Shown: positions 44,536 to 56,002 of the stretch, piece by piece
How positions within the stretch are numbered: the first letter of the stretch is position 1
Layout of the letters: every line of letters begins with the position of its first letter
Source: Chimonanthus salicifolius
Lineage: Eukaryota; Streptophyta; Magnoliopsida; Laurales; Calycanthaceae
Length of the DNA stretch: 64,000 nucleotides
NCBI GenBank assembly: GCA_013350335.1
Contig: CM023539.1
Location: 12,524,302 to 12,588,301 of the forward strand
Direction of reading: 5' to 3'
Made by a program: the position numbers and the translations under genes
Notes under the pieces: generated by a model
The model's database searches: none
What the model was told of the DNA's origin: nothing
Seen by the model: the letters and a program-made list of their open reading frames with translations, nothing else

Positions 44536-47500
44536 TGTAATACCCTGACCCAAATTAGGCGTAATTAGTTTAATAAATCTTTATTAGATGGGTTAATTCT
44601 CGAAGATTACGGTTAAGGCTTTGAGAAAAGTCCAGGTTCAGCCCAATCAGAGTTTGAACACTCAGTGATCCAGCCCGTCTAGTTGGAATGGCAAAATGGT
44701 AATTTTTCACTTATTGATATTATTTTATTATTTAAGTCCTTATATGATTATTGTTGGATGATATTATTTTCCTTAATCAAAGATTTCTATTTCTAATTTC
44801 AGAATTATTTTATTTTCAGAAAGTGATATTTAAAACCGCTCGAAAAGACTCCGAGAAGGGGAAATAAAAAATTTTAAATGATTTTAGAAATGAGAAAATT
44901 TTTGAGACAAACATATTATTTTAGACCATTTTATTTCGGTTTAGTTTATCCTTTCAAACTCCGAAAATGAGGATTTTAAACCATTTTATTTAACACAAGT
45001 TAAATTAAGTAAATAGTGTCAAATTATGAATTTTATTTAAATCTATGGTTTTTAGTAAATTTTAAATCTCCAAAATTTTATGGTGATTAGAGTTTTTAAA
45101 ACTCAACGGTTTTGTTAACTTGGATTAAATTTATTAAGCTTTAAAATTATTATTTTTAGTTAAAATTTTAAATTTAGTCGAAATTGGACCTTTTTGCAAA
45201 AACCAAAACTATTAGCCTAGGACTTATTTGCAACGAACAGTTTCACTGTTCGTTACTGTTCGGACGTCGGCCAGCCGCTGCATGCAGTGCCCGTTCGCCA
45301 TCACCCATTGCTCAGCTCACTCTATAAAACTTAGCCTTCCCAGCTGGTTTTACCTCCCTCTCCAGTGAAGTCTGAAAACCAGACCAAACTCTCTCTCCCT
45401 CTCTGTCTGTTTTTCAATATTTTCGGTTGACCGTAGCTTAAAGAGGAAGATTTTTCAAAGTCGGGATTTTCAAACTAGGAAGTCAAGTGAAGGTACCCAT
45501 TATGTTCATCTTTAAATTTTAACTAGTTTAGAGTCAAGTAGAAGTAAATTTGACTGAGTTTCGAAGTGTGTAAAACCAATTGAAGTTTAAGGAAAAACAT
45601 GGATTTTCTTAGTGTCACTTTAGTTTTGGTGTCAAAATCGGATGTTTTATCTAAGTGTAAGGTCTTAATTTATTCTCTAAGGTAAGAGGACTCACTGAGG
45701 AGTCCATCTAACCGGTTGGATGTGAAAACTGAATCCAGAAAATTCACTATTTCTGGATTCGTATTTCACTCTCTGTTCGGCGTCACTGTCTGCTATTGCA
45801 GACAGAGGAAGAATGCGACTCTCGGAAGTTCTGAGAAGTTGGCCTTCGGACATTTCGAGGCTGAGGCCCTTCGGACGTTCCAAGCTTCGGCTCGAAGTCC
45901 CGTAGTGTCAGAGGCTAACCGTTGCCCGCCTCTACTACCGAGACTGTCCTGAGCCTGTTCGGAAGGACCGAACCCCTCTCGAACTATCCGAGCTTCCCTC
46001 GGCATGATCCGAGACACACAGACCCACAGAAACCCTGTTTTCTATCTTCTTGAGCTCGGAAGCACCTTCAGATGATTCGATACTTGACTCTCGGAAGATC
46101 CGAAGAGCAGAACCATGTTCGAGGTTTTATGGACTTGTTTAGACCGTAGCACGGACAGTCCGAAGCCACAGTACCTGGTTCCAAGGCATGTTCTGAGGAA
46201 CCTAGTTCTTGAATGTTAAATCTTGGTTGATTAATGATGCATGTGTTAGATTGTAGGTTTTCATGTAATGTTTATACCCCTTTGATAAATAAAATTGTAC
46301 TAACCCCTTCTTCTCTTATTACTATAATGTATTTACTTATTGTATTCACTTCCAGGCCGACACTATTTGTCGGACACTGAGTTACTTCACTTCCAGGCTG
46401 ACGCTATATCTGTCAGGCATTGAGTGACCTCTAGGCCTAAGTCAATACGTTAATCTAGTCAATGCTCAAAAGACAATATGAGAAGTAGCTTGAGCCCTTG
46501 TACATCCAGACCTATCTCAATATGTAAATCTGGTCATGCCCAGAAGACAATATGAGAATTCGTTTGAGCACCTATTCATTATTATATTATAGATTATTTT
46601 AACTTAAAATGGTTAGAAACCAAGTAAGAGACTCAGTTCCATGTACCTTGGAGATTCTTAGAAAAACAGTATGGTTTTGAAATAGTACTTGTATGTATTT
46701 CTTTGAATGCTATGTATTTTAACCAATTATTGATTACACACTTGTTTGCATGTTGAAAGAGACTTCGAGACCACACAATTTCAGTGAGAGGACTTAACTT
46801 TACAATAAATGTAAATCTTGTTTAATGAGATGGATTTTGAGCAATGAGTGGTTTCAAGTTTCAAGAAATCCACCCATGTGCCTGATCATGATACACTGTT
46901 GTACGAAGTGCTTATGATGATTATAAATGTTTATGATGTTGATCATATGTGTTTAAATACTGCTTCAATGTGCCCTTGATTATTGAACCAATATTGGTCA
47001 TGTGAGTGAGATGGTTTACGTCTACTGGACCAGGGGTGTCGACAGTTGCTGACTTGGAGAGTGTTAGTGTCGGCTATGTGAGGGCCGGAGATGTACTTGT
47101 AAGGATGTATTTTGACAGTATCGGGACTTAATACAATGGTCTCAGCGTAGTATGTAGGTACTACGATGGATGACAGCAGTCATAGAATGATGTTGAGATT
47201 TATTGACAAGCATGAGATATCATATTGTAAATGCTAATTATTTAACTAACCTGATGTTTCATTAGACTGCATTATTATATTTCCTTCCCTGGGTTAGTTA
47301 TCTCACACCACTCACATTTTAGGAGATGTGCCTGAGAAGGAGAACCCTCCGTATGAAGCTTAGAATAGATAAGCTGCTGCATTACTTTGGGATTCCCACT
47401 GAGGGGAATTCCGCTATCTTTGTCTTTTGGTTTCTTGAGCCATATGTTTTTGTAAAGTACCGTGTGTGGTACTTAATTTGTGTTGGTGTAATGTATTAAA

Positions 47501-47736
47501 TCGTTATGTGTTCCAGTAACTACTTTGGTTTTGATTTAATAATAATTCATTTATGGAATTATGTGTTTATGATTAGACATGTGGTATGTGTTTGATTCCA
47601 CCTATTGGGCACATGTGTGGCTTTTGTTTCTGGGCCTAACATTTGATCCAGCCTAATTAGAATCTTGAGTTTAGCTTTAAAAAAAAAAAAAAATCAATGA
47701 CGTTTCCGAGCCCACTTCCGGGTCAGGTGTGTTACA
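44536..47736 (+). repeat. 3' LTR of the gypsy element, full length
   Basis: 3201 bp, from TGTAATACCC to GTGTTACA. It includes 45092-46510, absent from the 5' LTR. A TATA box CTATAAA lies at 45322-45328, followed by a pyrimidine-rich leader, so transcription would start near 45350 and run rightward. The segment 45780-46200 is unusually GC-rich with many TCGGA/TCCGA words. Near 46430-46560 a block of about 65 bp ending AGACAATATGAGAA is repeated twice. Confidence 0.9.
45322..45328 (+). promoter_or_regulatory. TATA box in the 3' LTR
   Basis: CTATAAA in CACTCTATAAAACTTAGC, followed at about 30 bp by a CT-rich leader. It is the only convincing core promoter of this element, since the 5' LTR has lost the equivalent. 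Confidence 0.65.
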
Positions 47737-50035
47737 TTTCATGCATGAAGAAATATGAATGTATTTCATTTCCATGATTCATGCTATGTGTTATTAACTT
47801 ATTTTTTTGATCTTATAAATACTCTTTTAATCATAAATACCTTATACATTTTAAATATATCAACTTTATTCGTCATACCTATATAGAGACTTTATATATA
47901 ATATTCAAAATATCACAACTACTCATTTTCATATGATACTAAATTAATCAAAGCAATATTTTATAATCACACCTTTTGATATTGCTATAATTTCTAAACC
48001 AAAATATATAATTTTCAATTGAAAATTAGTTCATCAGTTATTTTTTCATTTCTTAATAAAATAATAAGTGCACACGCAATTGCATTTCAACAAACTAGGA
48101 AAACCTATCTGGTCTAAGGGATCAACGAGGATAATGATTCACGAAGTAGATTGGGCAATCTCGGAGTTACTCTTGCATCTTCGTTCGTTCACAAGTGTCA
48201 ACATATAATTCTCACGTCAATATAGTGTAAAAACCCTCTAATTAAATTTGTGGAAGTCTTAATTAAGTTTTAAAGGTCATTTGATGAAGGTCATTAGAGT
48301 CTAAATAACTCAACATTTATGTTTTGTCCTAACCAAGGGTAAAATGACAAAATGATCATTTTACCCATAGTACTCCATTTAAACATAATTCATAAAACTC
48401 CAAATTATTAAAATAACTGATATATTCTTTAGAAAATCAGAATTTAGGAACAAAAGACTCATTATTAGAAAATGAAATTTCAGATCTAGTGAAGATGCCC
48501 AAAACTAGCATTTCTAGTTTTGAAATACAAACTGCGCACTGTTTTTGTAAAAATCATTTCGGGTTCTTTTCGGTATGGGAATAACTGGAGTAAATAGTCT
48601 TTGGAAAACTGTTTGATAATAGAATACACGAAAAATATTCAAAAATATCCAGAAAATCGTTTTGAAATGGTTATAGGTCCATTTTCCGGACTGATATATA
48701 AAAACAGTTTTCTATCTTAGAACTGTTCAGTTTTTACAAAATTATTTCGGGTACCTCCCCATGTCCGAAAACTACGAATAAATACTTTTTGAAAACCTCT
48801 TTCATAGTAGAAGATCTAAAAAATAGTTACAAATTTCCAAAAAATCATTTTGAGATATTTAAAGGTCCATTTCTTGGACTGATTTGTACAAACAGTTTTA
48901 CAATGAATCATTTTTTTCCAAAGTTCATCATAAGATATCATTTCTTAAACCATTTTTCTTATAAAAACCAATAAATAAAGACATTTAAATATTCTAATGG
49001 AATTATAAAAATACTTTAAAAGAAAATATCTAAATATCAAGGATTTTAAATAAAACTTCTCATATAATTCTATTTTATGAAAATACCTACTACTTTCCAT
49101 TTTCTCTTCATTACACTCCATTACTTAAATTCTCTCTATAGTTTCTTTGATAAAAAAACTTAGATGAAGAGATGAAACATTTTAACATCTAAATCAAAGA
49201 ATCAAGAGAGTTAGGGAACATACTTATTAAAGCTTTAATCAAGTCTTCAAGTCCTTCCTTCCTTCTTTTTTTTCAACCTCCAAGCTTTCAAGAGAGATTT
49301 GCACCAAAGAAAGGAAGAGGAAGAGAAATTTTCAGCTCCCTCTCTCTTTCTTGCTTCAGATTTTTAGAGAGGAAAAAGATGGAAGAGGAGGATAGAAGAA
49401 AAGAATGGAGAAAGAGGTAGAGATGGAGCCCTACTCTCCTTTTTATTTTTTCCTTTGCCTTATCCTCATTTTACTTTTTAGTAAAAAAGCAAAAGCTAAA
49501 GGTGGTGAGGTGGAGAGCACTTATTGGTCCAAATTAAAAGTGGGGTGGTGAGGTAGAGAGCACTTATTAGTCCAATCTAAAGATGGAGTGGTGATGTTGC
49601 TTTCATCCTTATCTTGACATGTGGCATGCCACCTCATCATGTATTGCCACGTCATCACTGATGTGGCATATTTGCCACCTCATTAATTAGTTTTCATTAA
49701 TTAAAATCCATTCCATTGAGTATTATCAAATTAAATTAGTAACTTAATTAAATCCCCATTAATCTCTCTTAATTAACTAATCACCAAAATTTCCATCAAT
49801 TAATTATATTCTACTCTACTTTCAAATTATTTTAACTAATTAGTCTTTCTTAAATCTCACTTAATTACTATATCATTCTAATCTCATATTCTTACTTAAT
49901 TATTTATTTCCTCGATCTAATACATAGTATCAACCCTATTCATTCCTCATCATTAAGGGAAATTATATTGATTTACCCGATTAAAATTTTGGGGTGTTAC
50001 AATATTGGCCGATATCTCGACCTCTACACAAAACC

Positions 50036-51345
50036 ATCAGTCTCGTATATCAGGTACGTCCAAACAAATATTGAACATGAGACCTCTAATCTAATGCAGT
50101 TAATAGTTGCCTTATCAATTCATTTTGATTGCCTTATCAATTCATTTTGATTTGTACATGACATAATTGATTCATATATCATTTTGATTCTTTGACATTC
50201 TGAAGTCATTTTCCATTTTTTTTTTTTTATTGTGGCAATTGGCATGTCCTTTACTCGTGCATTTTATGCTTTTAGAGAACCCTTTGGGGTTTTGAAAAAA
50301 AAAAAAATTATCTTTAAATTTCTAATAGGGTATTTACTTTTGTGCTGTAGTCTACCCTTCAAAAATTAGGAGTTTCGCCTATATACTGAGTTTTGGGTCG
50401 TAAAAATCAAGAAGAATTTGTAAAAGGCTCAAGGGTGTTTGAGATAATTTTAGAGAAAATCCTAAGAAAATTCATCTAATTAAATTTATAACTTTGTGTT
50501 TTAGAAAATCATGCTAGAACCTCAGGAAATCGAATAATCGACTACTCAAAAGTCACAGAAAATTCTAACACATTTTTATTTGGGAAAACTCAATTTCTTT
50601 ATGGTCAAACTAAAGTTAAATTTCAGTTAACGGAAAATCAAAGAAAGAACAAACTTCACCAAAGTAAGGATTTACGATGAAATTTTCAACTACACAAAGG
50701 CTTCATAATTTGAAATTCTCAAAAACTAAAATTGCTAATAATTTATTTAAAGAAAAATTGTAAACAATAAATTTAAATGCTAAAATGAGATTCAAAATAC
50801 AAATAAGAAATCACCAATTAGAGATCTCATACTTGAACTCAAACGCAATGCTTTGGGCATGCAAGAGCTTTTAGCTATAATGTTTGAAATACAAAAAATA
50901 ATAAAAATAAACTTTTTCATCACTCTGACACTTGGTAAACACTTGGTTACAACTTCATCTAAGTATGTTAAAAATACACAAACTTAGGCTTACTAGAAAG
51001 GTTATTAAATAAGTTTTTCAATGAATTCAATTGTATAAAAATCTAATATTGTTTGATACATCAAATATGTTTGCAAAGTTGAACATCTTTTTCTTTGCCA
51101 ATCCTAAAATGCCAAGTGTCCTGTCTAAAAATAAAAATGCAAAAATACAAAAAGGAAAAAGAAGAGGCATCCAAAGCTTTAATATTTCATTATTAATCTT
51201 AATTTCTTGCTCCTTGAGCAAAGGAAAAAAGAATCTTTAATGTACGTGGAAATATGACAACAAACATGGCATGAACAACAATGAAAAAAGAGATGCAATA
51301 GTGCAACCCCTGAAAGGAAGATAATAAGCTTGTTGCTGTACAAGA
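50036..51345. other. AT-rich stretch, probably 3' flank of the transporter exon
   Basis: Homopolymer runs near 50219-50229 and 50294-50306; no gene or bounded repeat. The part next to 51345 would hold the 3' UTR of the minus-strand transporter. Confidence 0.5.
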
Positions 51346-52382
51346 CTATATATAGAAAATCTGCCCCACATTCAAGAGACTTTCATGGGGAATATTGAAA
51401 ATAACACTGTTTTCCCTACAAATCCTCCTAAGGAATGCGTATATATAATCAACAGCTACTTTCTTCAGGAACCCAGAATCCCCTCTTGCTCTCACTACAG
51501 TATTCCCAAGAATGTGCACAACACCAGAATCTCTACAACTATTTAAGTACTCTAATTCATCCATTTCCAGCTGGTCCGACGACCTTCGCATGCTATTTGC
51601 TTGCAATGGGGACCTAACAGGCACAATTGAGTCATGCGACGATTGTGTGAAATCCATGTTGGAAGAAGATACTGAAATGCAGTTTTCAGGCAGTATGACG
51701 TCCGTAGATTTCTCAGTCTTCTGCCCCCTACAGGGACTGTATTCATCTGAATCTGAGCAACCTTCCATCATAGATTCTAACCGGACGAATAAGAAAAGCT
51801 TATCAAAAAGCATCTTCTCAAAATTGTCATCTTTCTTGTGAAGGTCTCTGTAGCCATATCTTGCAACACAGCGGAACATGTGAAAGTTCTTGGGCCCAAT
51901 CCGTTTCACAATAAACCGCTCTTCTACTGGAACAGTATAGACAGGAAGGTACTTCACGCAGACAAAAACTACAACAGAATGGATGGCAGGGAGATTGATT
52001 ATGAAGTGGGAGAAAATGTGAGGTACCCCACTTGCTAGTTCTGTGTATACAAGGCCTATTCCAGGGACTCGGACGAGTCCCAGACTAGGACCAAGGCCCA
52101 AGATCCATCCCAAGGAAACCTTGCTGTGCATCTCAAGCTCATACCGCTTTACAGTTCCATAATGCCATACATACATAATAACGAAAGATGCAGCAGCAAT
52201 CACTAGTGGGGCCCAACCACCTTGACCTAACTTGAATAGAACAGCTGAAAGGTAAGTTAATTCGACCACCAGTGATAAGCCAGTGAAAATTAGGACAAGA
52301 ATCCAATGGCACCGCCACACCAGCAACATGATTGGGATCATAAGGAAAGTCGTTACCAGCATAACTATTATAACCGCCGTTC
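51346..52382 (-). CDS. KUP/HAK/KT potassium transporter, last coding exon
   Basis: 345 codons stay open to a TAG at 51346-51348. The exon starts after an acceptor-like ATGAACAG (52383 is its G). The peptide begins with three hydrophobic segments ([53 protein letters not shown]), then [58 protein letters not shown], and a long cytosolic tail ending [20 protein letters not shown]. These are signatures of plasma- or vacuolar-membrane K+/H+ symporters. From memory the tail looks closest to the KUP5/KUP7 group; this was not verified. No upstream exon is recognisable as far as 64000, so the first intron upstream exceeds 11 kb or the rest is lost. No damage is seen in the exon. Confidence 0.92.
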
Positions 52383-52714
52383 CTGTTCATGAGATGAAAT
52401 GGTTAAATAAGAGAAAGTACATAGAATAACAGATGTGAAGTATGATTTGAAGATATTTAGCACAATATCACGGTTTCAGTTTTCAGTATCATGATATCAT
52501 CAAAATTTAGTTAAAGAAATGAGGAAAAAACTAACAATACAAATGTAAGGTACATACATCTGAAATGTTCAAAAAACAGTAGTAGGAATGTAATAATTTC
52601 AATAAGGTAAGCACTAGTTAAGGCTTCCTGAAAACAAAAAAGGATTATAATGCTCGCAAGTTACTCGTTTTGCCTGATGACTGAACACCATACACAGTAC
52701 TGATGCATTAGGAC
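52383..52714 (-). other. Probable intron upstream of the transporter exon
   Basis: On the minus strand, a T-rich tract and CAG precede the exon. The DNA is AT-rich without coding signal. ATTAGGAC at 52707-52714 is the left target duplication of the hAT element. Confidence 0.6.
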
Positions 52715-53721
52715 TAGGGGTGTAAACGGACCTGCGTCTGGCCCGGCCCGATAAATAAGCAAACAGGCCGGATCCTAAGGTCCACGGACTTGGATTCGGA
52801 CAGTCCGTTTAAACTCGGACAGTCCGCGGACGGTCCACGAGCCCGTCGGACTCACTTAACCCGTTATGGCCTATTGGCCTGTAAACACATGAGATGATCA
52901 CTCTCTCTCGAAACCCTAAGTCCTATTTCCCTTGCTCTCATTCGCCATCTCAGTCTCTTCCCTTCTCCAGCCGTCACTCTCAATCGCTCTCTCCATCTCT
53001 TCCCTTCTCTCGCCGTCGCTCTCGATCGCTCTCTCCATCTCTTCCCAGATCTCTTCACCTCTCTCGCCACTCTCTAGGATCCGCTCTCTCTTTTTCCTTC
53101 CCTCTCTCTGGCTCTTCCCCTCTCTGAGTGCCTGTTTTTGTGTTTTTCTTTCTGGTACCTCTCTTTCTGCTGTTTTTGGGGGTTTTAAGACTTGGGTCTT
53201 TCCTAGTTTTCTCTCTAGACTGCTTTGATTTTCCTCTATGCCCCTGTTTTCAATCTCCACCTCCATCTCTGACTCAATCTCCATCCTTTTTCTTTAAAGT
53301 AAAACTCAAATCTATTGAGATCTGTGCAACCCAAAATCTGCAAGTCGTTGCCGTTATTACCCGCTGAGATTGATCAATCTGTTGCTAACCCAAATCTGAT
53401 TGCTGCTAGTCCGATTTACCAAATCCAACCCACCCATTGTAGCCCCTCTTAATCGCTGCAGATTTGTTGTTGTTGCTGCTACTTCTTTTTCTTTTTCTTT
53501 TTTTAAGTAAATAATGTTGGGGAAAACAATGGAAGGAAATGGGTTGTGAGGGTTTTCTTTTCTCACCCTTTTCTCTCTCTAGGCTGCATTGATTTTTCTT
53601 GTTGCCCCTGTTTTATCACTTTTTTTCTTTCTGGGTATCTCTCTTTCTCATATTTTTTAGGGATTTGAATCTTTGCTGAATGGGCTAAAATCATTGCAAG
53701 AGTTTTTCAATCTTTAAAGAG

Positions 53722-55251
53722 ATGGCTGCTGTAGGCAAGTTGAAGCCAACCACAAAAGGTATCAGTTTATTGGATGTATTGGTTTTTGCATTTATAGTGT
53801 TTACCAGCATTTTCATTGGTGTGAAAGAATGATTCACTTTGATTAAATCTGTCTTATCTATCTTTGGTATGCTTTATCTTTATTTAAAATCTTGTGTAGT
53901 ATAGTGGGGTGTTTAGAAAAATAGGGATCAGATCCAAATTACAAGAACTCATTTCCATTTGAGAAGTCTTGTCCTAGGCTGTTGTTCTACTGGTTAATTC
54001 CTTTTGCAAATGTTTCCTGTTGGGTGCTCTAGGAGGCATGTTTTTCTTTCTCTCTGTGTGTGTGTTTTGCTCACGCCAACACAAAACTACTGGCTCTCTC
54101 TCCCTAACTGTGTGTATGAGCATGCACACATGCATTTGAAGAAGAGAGTAAGAAAACATTTGGAGCAGGAAAAATGGTGGTGGAGAATAAGACTTGGAAG
54201 ATGAGTACATCTCCCTTCTTCTTCTATTAGAAAATAGATTGGCCCTTCTGTTCTCAAGTCTCAACAGTTTTGAATTTAGTTTATTGGACCTGCATTTCAT
54301 CTTGTGCTACTGATTTTTAACAATGTGAGAAATTGGAATCCAAGAAGGTATAATATTTTTGAGTTCACTTTTGTTTAAACCTCTCTCTATGGTCCAAATC
54401 ATGTTTGAACGGTTTTGCTCTTTTCTAATGTTCACTTGCATCCTTTCTTTATTTTCCTTTTCTTCGTTGATTGGAACCCAAAAATTATATATGCATGGAT
54501 TTTTAAGAGGATGTGAGCTGTTTGCTTGAGAGGAGAAGAAAAGGAAATCATAATTTGCATACTTGATTTTTGAATGTTAAGCTGTGTGATACAAATCCAT
54601 AACCACTATACTTTAGCAACTGATCCTGTTAGTGCATTATCCATCTTCCAAGTATGTTGGTGCCTTCTTAATACTTATTGTTCATTTTTTTTTCTGTCAA
54701 TATTTCATTTACCTCTCCAACCTAGCTTATCTTTGCTCTTAGAAGATTATATATACTATTTATGACTAATTGGATTTGTAAACTATGAGTTATTTACCTT
54801 TTATTATCACTAACTAGTTTCTATCTTAACCAATGTGATGTACTTTTCATACTTTGGTAGTCAGTTAAAGGGTATTGTGTTCTTATAATGTATGGGCTGT
54901 GAATGTTTTCTTTCTGATGGGAATGTAGTGAATTCACTTATTTGTTAAAGAGGTAGTGTAAATGTGGTTTTTTTTATGGGAATTTAGTGAATTCACTTAT
55001 TTGTTAAAGAGGTAGTGTAAATGTGGTTTTTTTTATGGGAATTTAGTGAATTCACTTATTTATTAAGGAGAGTTGTATTTATTATATGATGTAATCTGAA
55101 AATTTATGTGGGTTCTTTGTCTATTGTTTTGCATGTGAATTGCAGGTGAGAGGATAAATTTGGTTTATGGTGGAAGGAATGTGAGATATTTGAGGCTTGT
55201 AATTCCAGCAAGGGATCTCCAGAAAGCTACAGACATGAAAGAGAGGATATA
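53722..55251 (+). CDS. Possible two-exon small ORF inside the hAT element
   Basis: The ATG at 53722 begins MAAVGKLKPTTK. The exon ends at 53758, before GTATCA, a good donor. GAATTGCAG precedes 55146, a good acceptor. The second exon reads ERINLVYGGRNVRYLRLVIP, ARDLQKATDMKERI then TAG (55249-55251). The phases agree (one base before the intron, two after), giving about 47 residues without a stop. The intron is 1387 bp, T-rich, and contains a 59-bp tandem repeat. A CT-rich leader precedes the ATG. Reading through the donor instead gives 36 residues ending in a hydrophobic segment. The protein is not recognised. It may be a captured gene fragment, a truncated gene or chance. Confidence 0.4.
54919..55068. 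repeat. 59-bp tandem repeat, about 2.5 copies
   Basis: Units start at 54919, 54978 and 55037. Each begins GGGAAT(T/G)TAGTGAATTCAC and ends in a T run followed by AT. The first two copies are nearly identical, so the repeat is recent. Confidence 0.9.
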
Positions 55252-56002
55252 GAAGGAGAGCTCCAATAAATAGATTATTTTATTTGAGCTTAATTTCAGT
55301 AGATTGTAACATTATTATTATCATGTATTTCTCTCTCTCACGAAAGTTATAGGATGTTAAAGATCAGTTTAAAATCAATCTGAACCTCTTTCAAGGATAT
55401 GAATTAAAAATTTCTTTTTCGACTTTGAATACTTAGACTAAACTGAAAAAGTTTCAAGAAAAAATATTATCAATTGAAAAGTTCAAAATTTATCTTCAAC
55501 ATAAAGTTCAAAATTTATCTTAATTTTTCTTTAAAATTATTGTAGGGAGCTATTTGTCTTTCATCCAATCTTTTGTTTAAAAACTTGAAAAACTTAGCTG
55601 TTAGACTTAATTTGACTTAACAAAAAATTAAGTTGAGCAATTCAAGAGTTATTTTAAATTTTTTAAAAATTAATTAAAATTTTCAACATAGAACTATCAA
55701 ATCAAGTCTTAATTTCATATATTTTAAATTTTGATTTAGGTTAGAATAATATATCTGATTTATTGGGTTCAGTCTAAAAAAATGAATTTGGGCCTTGGTA
55801 GTATGATGGGTTGAAAATAGACAAACGGGCCCTTATCGGGCCACGGACGGTCCGATAGCCAGATCGGGCCAGGCCGGATCTAAGATTAATAGGACCCTGT
55901 ATTATCGGGCCAGGCCACGGACGGTTCGATTATCCTATCGGGCCGGAACGGATTCTGCCGGGCCGGGCTGGACCTAGGTCCGTTTACAGGCCTAATTAGG
56001 AC

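Larger units (their letters stand above)
37338..47736 (+). mobile_element. Ty3/gypsy chromovirus-type element, 10.4 kb, inactive
   Basis: The 5' LTR (37338-39112), tRNA-Met primer-binding site, extra zinc-knuckle ORF, gag, protease, reverse transcriptase, RNase H, integrase, decayed chromodomain-like tail, polypurine tract and 3' LTR (44536-47736) follow in order. Flanking pentamers CTTCA (37333-37337) and TTTCA (47737-47741) differ by one C/T change, supporting a single insertion. The pol order with RNase H before integrase identifies Ty3/gypsy. A C-terminal stretch near 44290-44470 (a KSIPL/VLWQH-like frame after stops) resembles the chromodomain region of Tekay/Del elements. The LTRs differ by roughly one base in twelve by eye. 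Stops and frameshifts in every domain make it inactive. Confidence 0.93.
35882..50001 (+). mobile_element. Solo LTR (about 3.7 kb without its insert), split by the gypsy element
   Basis: The left part 35882-37337 begins TGTAACGACC and the right part 47737-50001 ends GGGGTGTTACA. Flanking pentamers ATATC (35877-35881) and ATATT (50002-50006) differ by one C/T change. TG...CA ends, a 5-bp target duplication, no primer-binding site and no pol sequence identify a solo LTR. The length of about 3.7 kb and TGTAAC start suit long-LTR plant gypsy elements; exact family is inference. Open frames at 36275-36670 and 36968-37342 are AT-rich chance frames. Confidence 0.75.
35757..50025. mobile_element. Mutator-like MITE split by nested retroelements
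   Basis: The left part 35757-35881 begins AGGGGTGAAAAATTCG. The right part 50002-50025 ends GATATCTCGACCTCT, whose reverse complement AGAGGTCGAGATATC resembles the left end. Ten-base flanks ACACAAAATC (35747-35756) and ACACAAAACC (50026-50035) differ at one position. The parts together are only about 144 bp, a typical MITE size. The end sequence also resembles the unit-1 MITE at 5909. Everything between is the solo LTR and the gypsy element. Confidence 0.8.
52715..55994 (+). mobile_element. Non-autonomous hAT element, 3.28 kb, with gene-like interior
   Basis: An exact 8-bp target duplication ATTAGGAC lies at 52707-52714 and 55995-56002. The ends are TAGGGGTGTAAACGGACCT and, reverse-complemented, TAGGCCTGTAAACGGACCT: 17 of 19 positions match. 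Subterminal regions on both sides are rich in GGCCCGGCCCGATA-like and CGGACGGTCCG words, as in hAT elements. No hAT transposase sequence was found. The interior resembles a gene: a long CT-rich leader (52895-53640), a possible first exon at 53722, a 1.4-kb intron and a second exon ending at 55251. This fits a transposon that captured a gene or encodes an unknown small product. It lies in the presumed transporter intron. Confidence 0.9.

Noticed and set aside
52864..53284. Several overlapping frames on both strands (Ser/Leu-rich or Arg/Glu-rich)
   Set aside because: All are readings of one CT-rich tract that fits a 5' leader better than coding sequence.
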